NCBI GenBank assembly: GCA_948435375.1
Contig: CAOJGQ010000010.1
Location: 1 to 32,655, forward strand
DNA: 32,655 nt
Source: an uncultured Candidatus Saccharibacteria bacterium
GTDB taxonomy: Bacteria; Patescibacteriota; Saccharimonadia; Saccharimonadales; Saccharimonadaceae
Direction: 5' to 3'
Shown here: positions 15,602 to 22,778 of the stretch, piece by piece
Position numbering within the stretch: the first letter of the stretch is position 1
How the letters are laid out: each line of letters starts with the position of its first letter
The notes under the pieces: generated by a model
Databases searched by the model: none
Seen by the model: the letters and a program-made list of their open reading frames with translations, nothing else
Told to the model about the DNA's origin: nothing
Made by a program: the position numbers and the translations under genes

Positions 15602-15787
15602 GGACCATAAAGCCATACCAACGCGAAAGGCTATATGATGGATAAGTGCTTATGCTATCCAGATTAAAAACGTACGACGTTATCAAGGACGCATGTGCGG
15701 TGCTAGACCACTCATAACCATTATCGCTTGCATATCTCAAGGTACCCATAGTTTCATTCACATACCCGCCACGAGTTAGATATATAG
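15602..15787 (-). repeat. FISUMP-like cassette 10
   Basis: Complete cassette: head, M-G-T-L-R-Y-A-S, Y-E-W-S-S-T-A, S-L-S-R-W-Y-G-F-M-V. Its tail meets the tail of cassette 9 and its head ends 12 bases before the extended -10 of the peptidase gene. It is a divergent copy. Confidence 0.78.
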
Positions 15788-15798
15788 GAGATTCGGGG

Positions 15799-15807
15799 TG
15801 GTATAAT
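15799..15807 (+). promoter_or_regulatory. Extended -10 promoter of the peptidase gene
   Basis: TGGTATAAT with TATAAT at 15802-15807, about 24 bases before the ATG. It is followed by GAAGGAG as ribosome site, so this gene has a leader. The -35 region would overlap the head of cassette 10 and is weak. Confidence 0.6.
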
Positions 15808-15831
15808 GAGAGGAATAAGAGAAGGAGCAAA

Positions 15832-16494
15832 ATGAAGCTGTATTTGGCGTCGAGCTTTCGGGGGAGGGGTGTGGCGAAAATGATTATGGATGATATCGAA
15901 CGAGGTTCGGCTAAGCCGGCGGGCGAGATTCGGGTGGCATATATTACGACGGCGGGGAATTTGCATCCGAGAGATCGGCGGGAATGGATTGACGAGGGGC
16001 GGGAAATTATGAAGAAGCGAGGTTGGCAGGTCTTTGATTATGATATTGAAGGGGAAACACAGGAAGAGGTGGCGCGCGAGTTGGCGGAGCAAGATGTGGT
16101 GTTTGTGCAGGGAGGGAATAATTATTACTTGCTCCAGAAGATGCAGGAATGCCATTTTGATGAAGTGGTGAAAAAAGTTTTGGCGAAGGGGGTGCCTTAT
16201 GTTGGTGAGAGCGCTGGATCGATTGTATGTGGCAAGGATTTGACCATGCAACGCTATATGAGCGGGGATTCGTGGGAAAAGGCGCCGGAGTTGACGAATT
16301 TTCAGGGGTTGGGGCTGGTGAACTTTTTGGTGAAGCCGCATTGGAATCGGCAGGACGCAAAGCGGGAGAAATTTGCGCGATTCTTGCATGAGTGCCCAGA
16401 AGATTTTTTTAGTATTGACCAACCGATTATTTGTTTGAATGACAATCAGTTGGTTTATGTGGAAGACGACAAGTTTCAGATTTGGGAGGGGTAG
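15832..16494 (+). CDS. Peptidase E-like (S51 family) serine peptidase
   Basis: 220 residues, near the size of PepE, a cytoplasmic dipeptidase that cleaves after N-terminal Asp. The fold is the class I glutamine-amidotransferase-like type. The nucleophile elbow is G-E-S-A-G-S with Ser127, and the upstream Q-G-G-N-N-Y-Y-L-L motif (about 91-99) and the K-P-H-W His170 agree with the family. GAAGGAG precedes the ATG at 15832. It appears to be a single-gene unit with its own promoter. Substrate specificity cannot be read, so cyanophycinase-like or other S51 activity is possible. Confidence 0.85.
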   Translation: MKLYLASSFRGRGVAKMIMDDIERGSAKPAGEIRVAYITTAGNLHPRDRREWIDEGREIMKKRGWQVFDYDIEGETQEEVARELAEQDVVFVQGGNNYYLLQKMQECHFDEVVKKVLAKGVPYVGESAGSIVCGKDLTMQRYMSGDSWEKAPELTNFQGLGLVNFLVKPHWNRQDAKREKFARFLHECPEDFFSIDQPIICLNDNQLVYVEDDKFQIWEG

Positions 16495-16609
16495 TCGGCG
16501 GCTAGGTTGGGGTTGGAGACAAGTTGGCGGAGCGACGAGCGGTGGTTCGGTGTTTTTGGTTTGACTTTTTTCTTTCGACTATCGTCGCAGAAAAGCCTGC
16601 GTATTCTCT

Positions 16610-16635
16610 AAAAAGCAAAGCAAGCTTAGCTTTTT
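16610..16635 (+). terminator. Probable terminator after the peptidase gene
   Basis: AAAAAGC (16610-16616) pairs with GCTTTTT (16629-16635). An additional GCAG / CTGC pair lies just upstream (about 16585-16600). It separates the peptidase gene from the next promoter. Confidence 0.6.
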
Positions 16636-16645
16636 GCTCGGATGC

Positions 16646-16674
16646 TTGACTTTTTGAGTAAAGTATGCTAGAAT
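16646..16674 (+). promoter_or_regulatory. Promoter of the 97-aa gene
   Basis: -35 TTGACT (16646-16651), a 17-bp spacer, -10 TAGAAT (16669-16674). The leader of about 90 bases contains GGGGTC / GACCC and TTGTCAA / TTGACAA, which could each form a hairpin before the ribosome site. Confidence 0.8.
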
Positions 16675-16769
16675 GGGAGATGAGGGGTCTCTGACCCTTG
16701 GTTTCTGACGGAACGTTGTCAAAAATAGACTAAAGGTTGACAAGTAGATTAAAAAGGAGGTTATCTAAA

Positions 16770-17063
16770 ATGTTGGACATGAATGAAAAATGGTATGTAG
16801 TAGGGGGAGGAATGTCATGTATGACGATTGCGGACTGGGCGAGAGAGAATGACCTGGCTATTGACAACAGTACGACAATAGAGATTGGTGACACCAATCT
16901 CTATCAGCTTGATGTGACGAAGGGTGATGATCTGAGTGTTGTGCATGTGAAGTTCGGGAAGACCCCAGATAAGCTGATGAACGGTCAACGGGAGATCGGT
17001 ACGGTGCGACATGATTTTTTCTTGCATTGCATGGTGATTACGCCGAAGATTCGGGACCGATAG
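16770..17063 (+). CDS. Hypothetical protein, 97 aa
   Basis: I do not recognise this protein. The ATG at 16770 has a near-perfect AAAGGAGG nine bases upstream, the strongest ribosome site in the window, together with a good promoter, so it is likely well expressed. The sequence is mixed alpha/beta with Y-V-V-G-G-G-M-S-C-M-T-I-A-D-W near the start, G-D-T-N-L-Y-Q-L-D-V in the middle and H-D-F-F-L-H-C-M-V near the end. There is no signal peptide or membrane helix. A palindrome and a UUCG-loop hairpin follow it. The function is unknown. Confidence 0.85.
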   Translation: MLDMNEKWYVVGGGMSCMTIADWARENDLAIDNSTTIEIGDTNLYQLDVTKGDDLSVVHVKFGKTPDKLMNGQREIGTVRHDFFLHCMVITPKIRDR

Positions 17064-17127
17064 GCGAGTGGTAAAAGTGATTGATTTGGCGGAGCGTTTG
17101 GCGGGCTGATTATGTCAGTTTTGACGT

Positions 17128-17145
17128 TTTAGATAATTATCTAAA
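17128..17145. repeat. 18-bp perfect palindrome
   Basis: TTTAGATAATTATCTAAA reads the same on both strands. It directly abuts the hairpin at 17144. It could be part of the 3' end of the 97-aa gene or a protein-binding site for the next promoter. Confidence 0.6.
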
Positions 17146-17167
17146 GGGTAGACTTCGGTCTACCCTT
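17144..17167 (+). terminator. UUCG-loop hairpin after the 97-aa gene
   Basis: AAGGGTAGAC-TTCG-GTCTACCCTT, a 10-bp stem closed by a UUCG tetraloop. The following bases (CGCTGTGTTT) are only weakly T-rich, so it may stabilise the mRNA end as well as terminate. Confidence 0.75.
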
Positions 17168-17221
17168 CGCTGTGTTTAGGGGATGTTCTTGGAGATTTTT
17201 TGGTTTTTGGGGTAATGATGG

Positions 17222-17227
17222 TATGAT
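17222..17227 (+). promoter_or_regulatory. -10 box of the methyltransferase gene (leaderless)
   Basis: TATGAT ends six bases before the ATG at 17234, so transcription is predicted to begin on the start codon. Confidence 0.6.
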
Positions 17228-17233
17228 AAAGAT

Positions 17234-17797
17234 ATGACAGAGAAGATTGTGGGGCGAGCGGAATTGAAATTGGCTGAAGCGGTGGAGGCGTTTCGGTTTG
17301 ATTTGCGGGGGAAGACGGTGCTCGATATTGGGTCGTCGACGGGTGGTTTTACGGAGCTGGCGCTGAGGTGTGGAGCGAAGAAGGTGATCGCGATCGAGAA
17401 GGGGACGAGGCAGATGAAGGCGCCGCTGAGATTTGATCCGCGGGTGGAGCTGCATGAGAAAACGGACTTTTTGGCGCTGGAAGATGAGCTTCTTGAAGTC
17501 GAGGTGGTGGTGGCGGATGTGAGTTTTGTGAGTTTGAGGAAGATTTTGACGCAGGCGAAGAAGATTGTGCCGAGGGAGGCGGATTATTTGGTGATGTTGA
17601 AACCGCAATTTGAGGCGTTTTCTGACCAGCTGGTGAATGGGGTGGTGAAAAATGAGCGGATGCGGCGGGAGATTATGCGGGAGTTTGAGACTTGGCTGGG
17701 GCGGAGTGGATTTCGGGTGGTGCAGAAGCGGGATAATGAGACGGTGGGGAAGGTGGGGAAGAATCGGGAGAGGTTTTATTGGTTGACGTTTTTTTGA
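17234..17797 (+). CDS. FtsJ/TlyA-like rRNA methyltransferase lacking the S4 domain
   Basis: 187 residues. The SAM-binding motif V-L-D-I-G-S-S-T-G-G-F-T (about 29-40) and the family blocks D-V-S-F-V-S-L (about 96-102) and K-P-Q-F-E (about 123-127) match TlyA/hemolysin-A-type 2'-O-methyltransferases, which act on 16S and 23S rRNA in Mycobacterium. Typical TlyA is about 270 residues with an N-terminal S4 RNA-binding domain. Here the methyltransferase begins almost at once, so S4 is absent and not merely mis-started: no in-frame S4-like sequence lies upstream and the -10 box abuts the ATG. The target RNA is therefore uncertain. HP3 follows the stop. Confidence 0.85.
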   Translation: MTEKIVGRAELKLAEAVEAFRFDLRGKTVLDIGSSTGGFTELALRCGAKKVIAIEKGTRQMKAPLRFDPRVELHEKTDFLALEDELLEVEVVVADVSFVSLRKILTQAKKIVPREADYLVMLKPQFEAFSDQLVNGVVKNERMRREIMREFETWLGRSGFRVVQKRDNETVGKVGKNRERFYWLTFF

Positions 17798-17864
17798 TTC
17801 TGGTTTCATGAAGATAATATTGTAAGGGAGGTTTGTCTTTAGTTCTATCTTCCTGTATCATTTT

Positions 17865-17953
17865 GAGCCGAACCGTTCAGGTTTTCTGTGGGCCCGCTCC
17901 GGGCCGCTTTGGCCAAGTCTTTAGGCCCACAGAAAGCCTGAACGGTTCGGCTC
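17865..17953. repeat. Long hairpin after the methyltransferase gene (HP3)
   Basis: GAGCCGAACCGTTCAGG pairs with CCTGAACGGTTCGGCTC at the base, then TCTGTGGGCC with GGCCCACAGA above a Gly-Cys-free, GC-rich loop. A weaker outer pairing continues toward R copy 3. It occupies the same place relative to its upstream gene as HP1, HP2 and HP4. Confidence 0.8.
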
Positions 17954-17980
17954 TAGTGATGGCGGAAAGGTAAAAACTAA

Positions 17981-18034
17981 GAGTAGACTTCGTTACTATA
18001 TAAATCTTTCAGCAAAAAGCAGAATAGAAAAACC
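17981..18034 (+). repeat. R repeat, copy 3 (divergent)
   Basis: GAGTAGACTTCGTTACTATA followed by AAATCTTTCAGCAAAAAGCAG, recognisable as a decayed R repeat. It lies between HP3 and the hairpin at 18064. Confidence 0.55.
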
Positions 18035-18063
18035 ATAATATCTTGTCGTTGGTTCTTGAATCA

Positions 18064-18103
18064 ATATGTTCTATTTTTGTCATATAACAAAAATAGAACA
18101 TAT
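18064..18103. repeat. Perfect 17-bp inverted repeat before cassette 11
   Basis: ATATGTTCTATTTTTGT and ACAAAAATAGAACATAT around CATATA. It takes the position upstream of a cassette that palindrome P holds elsewhere but has unrelated sequence. Confidence 0.8.
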
Positions 18104-18122
18104 CTAGACATCTCATAATATC

Positions 18123-18306
18123 CTATATATCTAACTTGTGGCGGGAGTTTGAACAGGATTTTTGGGGTTTTGCGACGAGCGGGCGGTAATGGAAGCTATT
18201 GGCTATCGACTGCAAGTCCCCGTATGTTTTATGCGTACTTTCTGGATTTTGGCGATAAAATAGAAGTTTCGCGAGATAGCGATCGGTATAATGGCTTTAC
18301 GGTTCG
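18123..18306 (+). repeat. FISUMP-like cassette 11
   Basis: Head with one change (ACTTGTGGCGGG), body G-V-L-R-R-A-G-G-N-G-S-Y-W-L-S-T, F-Y-A-Y-F-L-D-F and R-Y-N-G-F-T-V. The tail meets that of cassette 12. It is a divergent copy. Confidence 0.77.
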
Positions 18307-18325
18307 GGATTAATTTTTGGTGGAT

Positions 18326-18511
18326 GGACCGCAAAGCCATACCAACGATCGACGTTGTACGACGGGAAGACGCTAGCGCTATTGATAACGAGGTAGTACG
18401 CAGAGAGCTCTGACGGGTAGGTAGGGATAGCCCAGTAGTAGCCATTGCTGCCCGCGTCCCTCAAAGAGCCAGTAGTCATATACACGTTCCCGCCACGAGT
18501 TAGATATATAG
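18326..18511 (-). repeat. FISUMP-like cassette 12 (tight family)
   Basis: Complete: I-Y-L-T-R-G-G-N-V, M-T-T-G-S-L-R-D-A-G, G-Y-Y-W-A-I-P-T-Y, tip Y-N-V-D (tac, aac, gtc, gat) and R-W-Y-G-F-A-V. Head to tail with cassette 13 on the minus strand. Confidence 0.85.
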
Positions 18512-18547
18512 GAATATTAGAAGATGTATTAATCTCATTTTTTAGAC

Positions 18548-18735
18548 CCAAACCGTAAAGCCGCTCCAACGATTGCTGCTGCTCGACGGGTAGACGCTAG
18601 AGCTATCGAAATGGAGATTGTACGCATAGAGCTCTGAGGGGTCGGTAGTGCTAGCCCAGTAGAAGCCAACGATGCCCGCGTACCTCAAAGAGCCAGTAGA
18701 CATATCCACGTCCCCGCCACGAGTTAGATATATAG
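18548..18735 (-). repeat. FISUMP-like cassette 13 (tight family)
   Basis: Complete: D-V-D-M-S-T-G-S-L-R-Y-A-G, F-Y-W-A-S-T-T-D-P-S-E-L, tip S-S-S-N (agc, agc, agc, aat) and R-W-S-G-F-T-V-W. Its upstream flank, up to palindrome P4, is homologous to the flanks of cassettes 3, 7 and 16. A 73-residue frame runs from 18763. Confidence 0.85.
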
Positions 18736-18835
18736 GAGAATCGTATATGTTTATATAACCCAAGTATATTTAAAAACCAACCAAAAAGCTTTTACTAACC
18801 CCAAAATCTCCAAATTTAACAGAGACAATTCTTGT

Positions 18836-18864
18836 TTGAACTTGTAACGCTGTTACAAGTTCAA
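18836..18864. repeat. P palindrome, copy 4
   Basis: TTGAACTTGTAAC / GTTACAAGTTCAA around GCT, preceded by TTTAACAGAGACAA. It lies between the divergent cassettes 13 and 14. Confidence 0.85.
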
Positions 18865-18906
18865 CGTTCAAAGTTCCATTTCCAACTTCAATCATCTCAG
18901 AATATT

Positions 18907-19090
18907 CTATATATACTAACTCGTGGCGGGAATGTTGCTCTTGAGACTGGTGCTTTGTGGGGCGCAGGTGATTATGGTTATTTGTGGACCGCGAGCGCTA
19001 ATACATTTCTCTATGCTTATTCTTTTGCCTTTGATAATTCAATTGCTTATGCATCGCATTATAGTAATCGGTGGTTTGGCTTTACGGTCT
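18907..19090 (+). repeat. FISUMP-like cassette 14, next to pilM
   Basis: Head with one extra base (CTATATATACTAAC), which shifts the frame, then E-T-G-A-L-W-G-A-G-D-Y-G-Y-L-W-T-A-S, A-Y-S-F-A-F and R-W-F-G-F-T-V. A 104-residue frame from 18832 spans palindrome P4 and the cassette. It ends about 50 bases before the pilM -10 box. Confidence 0.77.
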
Positions 19091-19141
19091 GGGGCTCGTG
19101 GAAGATTGAAAATAGTTATTGTCAAACGAGATGTTTATGTT

Positions 19142-19147
19142 TATAAT
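19142..19147 (+). promoter_or_regulatory. -10 box of the pilM-pilB genes (leaderless)
   Basis: TATAAT with six bases before the ATG at 19154. A longer in-frame start at 18923 would run through cassette 14 and is rejected. Confidence 0.65.
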
Positions 19148-19153
19148 GGAAAT

Positions 19154-20200
19154 ATGAGTTTAATCCATGGAGTGGGCGATTTCTTCGCATTAGATATTGG
19201 GACAACCGCGATTCGGTTAATTCAGCTGGCTGGGGATGCGCAGCATGGTTGGGTTTTGCAAAAGTTTGCGTATGTGCCGATGGACCGTAAGACGCTAGAA
19301 GACAGTTCGGCGGCTGGACGGCGACATCTGGGTGAGATTATTCTTGGCGCAATGCAACAAGCTGGAATCACGACGAAAAATGTGGCAGTTGGAATGCCGG
19401 CGGGGAAGACCTTCACGACGGTGATTAAGGTAGAAAATCAGGCGGAAAAGGACGTTCTGAATGGGGTGAAATATCAGCTGGATAAATATATTCCGATGGC
19501 GATTGATGATGCGACGGTGGATTTTGTGTCGCTGGGGGTTTGCCCGATTGATGCGACGAAGGTGGAAGTTTTGATTTCTTCGACGGCGGCGGATTTTGCG
19601 GAAGAGCGGATGGAAATGATTGAATCGTTCGACCTTAATGTGGTGGCGCAGGAGCCAGAATCGATTGCGATGGCGCGGGCTTTGATGCCGGTGGGAGCGA
19701 CGGATGCGCGGTTGATTATTGATCTCGGCGAACATTCGACTGACCTCGTGATGATGTATAAGGGTGCGCCGCGTTTGGTGCGGTCGGTGCCGGGTGGTTT
19801 TTCGGTGTTTGTGAAGACAGTTTCGTCGTCGTTGAATGTGAAAGAAGAGCAGGCGCGACAGTTTATCCTGAAATTTGGTCTAGCGCAGGATAAGGTTGAG
19901 GGACAAGTTTTCCGGGCGCTCGATTCGACGCTGGAGAGCTTCACGTCAGAATTGAATAAGTCGATTAGCTTTTTCCGTTCGGAATATATGAATACGCCGG
20001 TCGGTGGGACGGTTTTGTCGGGTTTTGCGGGAATGATTCCATTTATTGCGGAGTATATTGAGGCGAAAACAAATGTGACGACGACGCAAGGGAATCCTTG
20101 GCAGCTGGTGAAAGTTTCGCCGGAGCAACAACGCGTTTTGCAACCAGTGGCGAGCGAATTTGCGGTAGCGATTGGGCTGGCAGAAAGGAGTAATGACTAA
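19154..20200 (+). CDS. pilM: Type IV pilus assembly protein PilM
   Basis: 348 residues, the usual size for this actin-like cytoplasmic ATPase, which docks on the PilN tail and links the inner-membrane platform to the motors. The first phosphate loop is A-L-D-I-G-T-T-A-I-R-L (about 11-21). The second, I-I-D-L-G-E-H-S-T-D-L (near 197-207), and the G-G-F-S-V-F region agree with the SHS2/actin fold of PilM. The stop codon overlaps the pilN start by one base, so translation is coupled. It is the first gene of the platform operon. Confidence 0.93.
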   Translation: MSLIHGVGDFFALDIGTTAIRLIQLAGDAQHGWVLQKFAYVPMDRKTLEDSSAAGRRHLGEIILGAMQQAGITTKNVAVGMPAGKTFTTVIKVENQAEKDVLNGVKYQLDKYIPMAIDDATVDFVSLGVCPIDATKVEVLISSTAADFAEERMEMIESFDLNVVAQEPESIAMARALMPVGATDARLIIDLGEHSTDLVMMYKGAPRLVRSVPGGFSVFVKTVSSSLNVKEEQARQFILKFGLAQDKVEGQVFRALDSTLESFTSELNKSISFFRSEYMNTPVGGTVLSGFAGMIPFIAEYIEAKTNVTTTQGNPWQLVKVSPEQQRVLQPVASEFAVAIGLAERSND

Positions 20201-21573
20201 TGAAAGATTGGTGGCAAAAAATTAAGGATGCGGTAACGGGGAAGAACAAGAGCAACGAACCGCAGCTTGTCACGACGGTCAATACGGCCTATGAGATCAA
20301 CTTGGTACCAGAAGTGAAAGCCGAGATGATTAAATCGCTAAAAATGCGGAATATGGTTCTGTTTATTTGTATTGTGGTTTCGGCGGCAGCAGTTGGGCTA
20401 GTGGCAATCTTGTTCAGTATCAAGAGTGGTCAAGATATCGCAATGGCGACGCAGGACAAGAAACTTGAGACTTTGTCGGCGAAATTGTTAGGTTATGAAG
20501 AGCTGGATGATTTGGTCGCGATTCAAGGACAGCTTTCGGCCTTGTCGAATATTGCGGAGAATAAGAAAATTTTGTCGCGGACTTTTGGGGCGCTGGGGGT
20601 GATGTTGCCGGAGGGAGAAGATTCGGTGCAACTTTCGCAGTTGAGAGTGAATCTTGAGAATAATACGCTTTTGATGGAAGGTCAGGCGGATGCGCGGAAG
20701 GCGCCGTTGATTGACTATCGAGTGCTCGAATCGTTCAAGAAGGGCGTGGCGTTGACAAAATATGATTATGGGCGCTATGTTGATGTGGACGGCAATGAGA
20801 TCCCGACTTGGTGTATTGCGGAAACTGACAATGGGATGGCTTTGAAGGAAGGTGAAAGCTATTATGCTTGGTGGGATTTGACGAAGGATGGTTGCGCGGC
20901 GACACTGAAAGGTTCTAGCAAGGCAGATACGACGACTTTGCACTATGGTGAGGATGCGACGACTGAATCAGAAGAGCGACCAGTGCAGGAAGTAGAAGGA
21001 GAGAATACCGACGAGAGCAATGCTGATGGGGGGGATGAGGGAAATCCTGAAGAGGGCAACCCGGATGAGAACATGGAGACGAATGGCGAAGAGAATAATG
21101 GTGAGCCAAAGATGGAAAACGTGGTGACACGAGTGAAGATTTGGCGCACGCCACAATATGAGAAGTGGTATAAGAGTGGAAAAATGGAGCTTCAAGGGGA
21201 GATTCGCGGGGTAGAACATTTCGTGAGTGAGTGTACGACCTATTCGGGTGTGGCGGTTGGATCGACGGCGAAGTGGACCTCTAATAATGATTGTATGTTA
21301 GCGCCGGATGGGCTTTCGGTAACAACATCAAGTAACGCACGCAACGAAAGTGGTAATCTAGTTTTGAAGTTTACTGCGACGACGGTGGTTGATCCGAGCT
21401 TCTATCTTTTCCGTAACAAACATATGATTGCGATTGGCCCGATGGGGCAGAACGTGACTGATTCATATGTCCAGATCCAAGGGATGTTCACACAAGAGGC
21501 AACGGAGTGTGACGAAAATGATGCGGATTGTCTAAACAATACGACAAACACAGGAGGAAACTCAAATGAATAA
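20200..21573 (+). CDS. pilN: PilN-like type IV pilus inner-membrane protein with acidic insertion
   Basis: 457 residues, more than twice a typical PilN (about 180-200). The short cytoplasmic tail carries Y-E-I-N-L-V-P (residues about 29-35), the PilM-binding motif. One membrane helix follows (about 48-72) and then a coiled periplasmic stretch. The extra length is in the extracytoplasmic part: a Glu/Asn/Gly-rich acidic linker (about 250-305) separates two Cys-containing regions (for example T-W-C-I-A, G-C-A-A, E-C-T-T-Y). Position between pilM and pilO supports the call. The C-terminus overlaps pilO by eight bases. The added domain is not one I recognise. Confidence 0.85.
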   Translation: MKDWWQKIKDAVTGKNKSNEPQLVTTVNTAYEINLVPEVKAEMIKSLKMRNMVLFICIVVSAAAVGLVAILFSIKSGQDIAMATQDKKLETLSAKLLGYEELDDLVAIQGQLSALSNIAENKKILSRTFGALGVMLPEGEDSVQLSQLRVNLENNTLLMEGQADARKAPLIDYRVLESFKKGVALTKYDYGRYVDVDGNEIPTWCIAETDNGMALKEGESYYAWWDLTKDGCAATLKGSSKADTTTLHYGEDATTESEERPVQEVEGENTDESNADGGDEGNPEEGNPDENMETNGEENNGEPKMENVVTRVKIWRTPQYEKWYKSGKMELQGEIRGVEHFVSECTTYSGVAVGSTAKWTSNNDCMLAPDGLSVTTSSNARNESGNLVLKFTATTVVDPSFYLFRNKHMIAIGPMGQNVTDSYVQIQGMFTQEATECDENDADCLNNTTNTGGNSNE

Positions 21574-22441
21574 GGATGACACAAAAGCGAGTGGTAAGCG
21601 CTTAAAGATTTCCAAGGCGCAGCAGTATACGATGTTGGAAGTTTTGGGGGCGAGCTTGATTCTCGGGACTTGTATGGTGATTTCGTTGTTTTTGTTCAAG
21701 TATATTAAGTTCAACACTGAGATTATTACGCAAAAAGGTACAGCGATTAATGAATATGATCAGACTTTGCGTAATGTCGGGATTTGTAAGGATGCGGACA
21801 AGAATGGGCGCTTGAACGGTAAGGAGCTGGATAATTGTAACCCGGGTGAGTTGTCGCTGAATGATGTGCAGGGAAGTTTGCGCTATAACGTGATTGATAC
21901 GATGGCGCAGAACGAAGATCTCGAAACGGTGGCGCGGAAACGCGAGGAAGATTGTTACGATGCGGATGGGAAGAAGATTGATTTCTATGAATTGTATGAA
22001 AAGTCGGATGACGATCTCGAGAAGCAACAATATCTCCAGTTGACGAAGATTTGTTCAGCGCTGAGGGTGATTCCGGATGCTTTACCAGCGCAAAGAAACG
22101 CGGAAGCTTTGATGGCGAGTGTGAACCAGATTTTTATCCTGTCGAACTGGGAGCCGGAAACTTTGTCGCCAAGAGAGGATGCAGTGATGTCGCCGATTAA
22201 AGGGGTAGGCGTGATTCCGACGACGCTAAGGATTGAAGGTTCGGATGGAGTAACGATGACGACTTTGAATAATCTGGAACATTCGATTCGTGATTTTGAC
22301 GTAACTTCGGCAGTGTTTGAATGGACGAATACGGGGATTAGTATGCAGGCTTCAGCGAATGCGTATTATCTCAATCAAGCTAGTGAGCTGGAGACGACGC
22401 GAACGGTTTATGCTTCGAAGAAAGCAAAGGAGACAAAATGA
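21566..22441 (+). CDS. pilO: PilO-like type IV pilus protein with a Cys-bracketed EF-hand loop
   Basis: 291 residues against about 200 for a typical PilO, the partner of PilN in the inner-membrane ring. One membrane helix (about 24-48) follows a basic N-terminus. Just beyond it, residues 74-91 read Cys-x16-Cys enclosing D-A-D-K-N-G-R-L-N-G-K-E, a canonical 12-residue EF-hand loop (76-87). The rest is probably the periplasmic PilO fold. It starts inside the end of pilN and overlaps the next gene by four bases (ATGA), so all are translationally coupled. The PilO call rests on order and topology more than on sequence motifs. Confidence 0.75.
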   Translation: MNKDDTKASGKRLKISKAQQYTMLEVLGASLILGTCMVISLFLFKYIKFNTEIITQKGTAINEYDQTLRNVGICKDADKNGRLNGKELDNCNPGELSLNDVQGSLRYNVIDTMAQNEDLETVARKREEDCYDADGKKIDFYELYEKSDDDLEKQQYLQLTKICSALRVIPDALPAQRNAEALMASVNQIFILSNWEPETLSPREDAVMSPIKGVGVIPTTLRIEGSDGVTMTTLNNLEHSIRDFDVTSAVFEWTNTGISMQASANAYYLNQASELETTRTVYASKKAKETK

Positions 22442-22776
22442 AACAATCAGATATTTTCACACTAGTTTTGATTGCGGGGATTGGGACCTTGGCGGCTTTC
22501 TTGGCTTGTAATGCGATTATGGGGGATCCGAACAAAGCTTCGGTGAAGTTTAAGGCGTTGACTGGTGTGATTGAGAGTAGTCTGGCAGAGCCGGACCCAG
22601 AAGTTTTCAATAGTTATGCGATTAATCCGACGGTGGAAGTTTATGTGGGGGATTGTGAGGATATTGATCGGAACGGAATCTTGGATGCGGCGGAATTGAT
22701 TGTATGCGGCAAGCTGGCGCCGGAAGAAGAGCCGACGGATGAAGCGGCTGAGGAGCAAGAAATAGAAAAGGAGTAA
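22438..22776 (+). CDS. Small pilus-operon membrane protein (PilP position) with EF-hand loop
   Basis: 112 residues. An N-terminal hydrophobic helix (about 6-26) is followed by a short extracytoplasmic domain. Residues 73-90 form Cys-x16-Cys around D-I-D-R-N-G-I-L-D-A-A-E (EF-hand loop 75-86), with the same spacing as in PilO. The C-terminus is strongly acidic (about 93-112). It lies where pilP lies in proteobacterial operons, but I see no homology to PilP. No lipobox is evident despite Cys24. A structural partner of PilO is likely by context. Confidence 0.8.
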   Translation: MKQSDIFTLVLIAGIGTLAAFLACNAIMGDPNKASVKFKALTGVIESSLAEPDPEVFNSYAINPTVEVYVGDCEDIDRNGILDAAELIVCGKLAPEEEPTDEAAEEQEIEKE

Positions 22777-22778
22777 AA

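Noticed and set aside
16770-17063. The 97-aa protein as a DGR accessory (Avd) protein
   Set aside because: Avd is a four-helix bundle; this sequence is mixed alpha/beta and lacks that pattern.
18923-19153. A 77-residue N-terminal extension of PilM
   Set aside because: It runs through cassette 14 in another frame and the -10 box lies right before the ATG at 19154.
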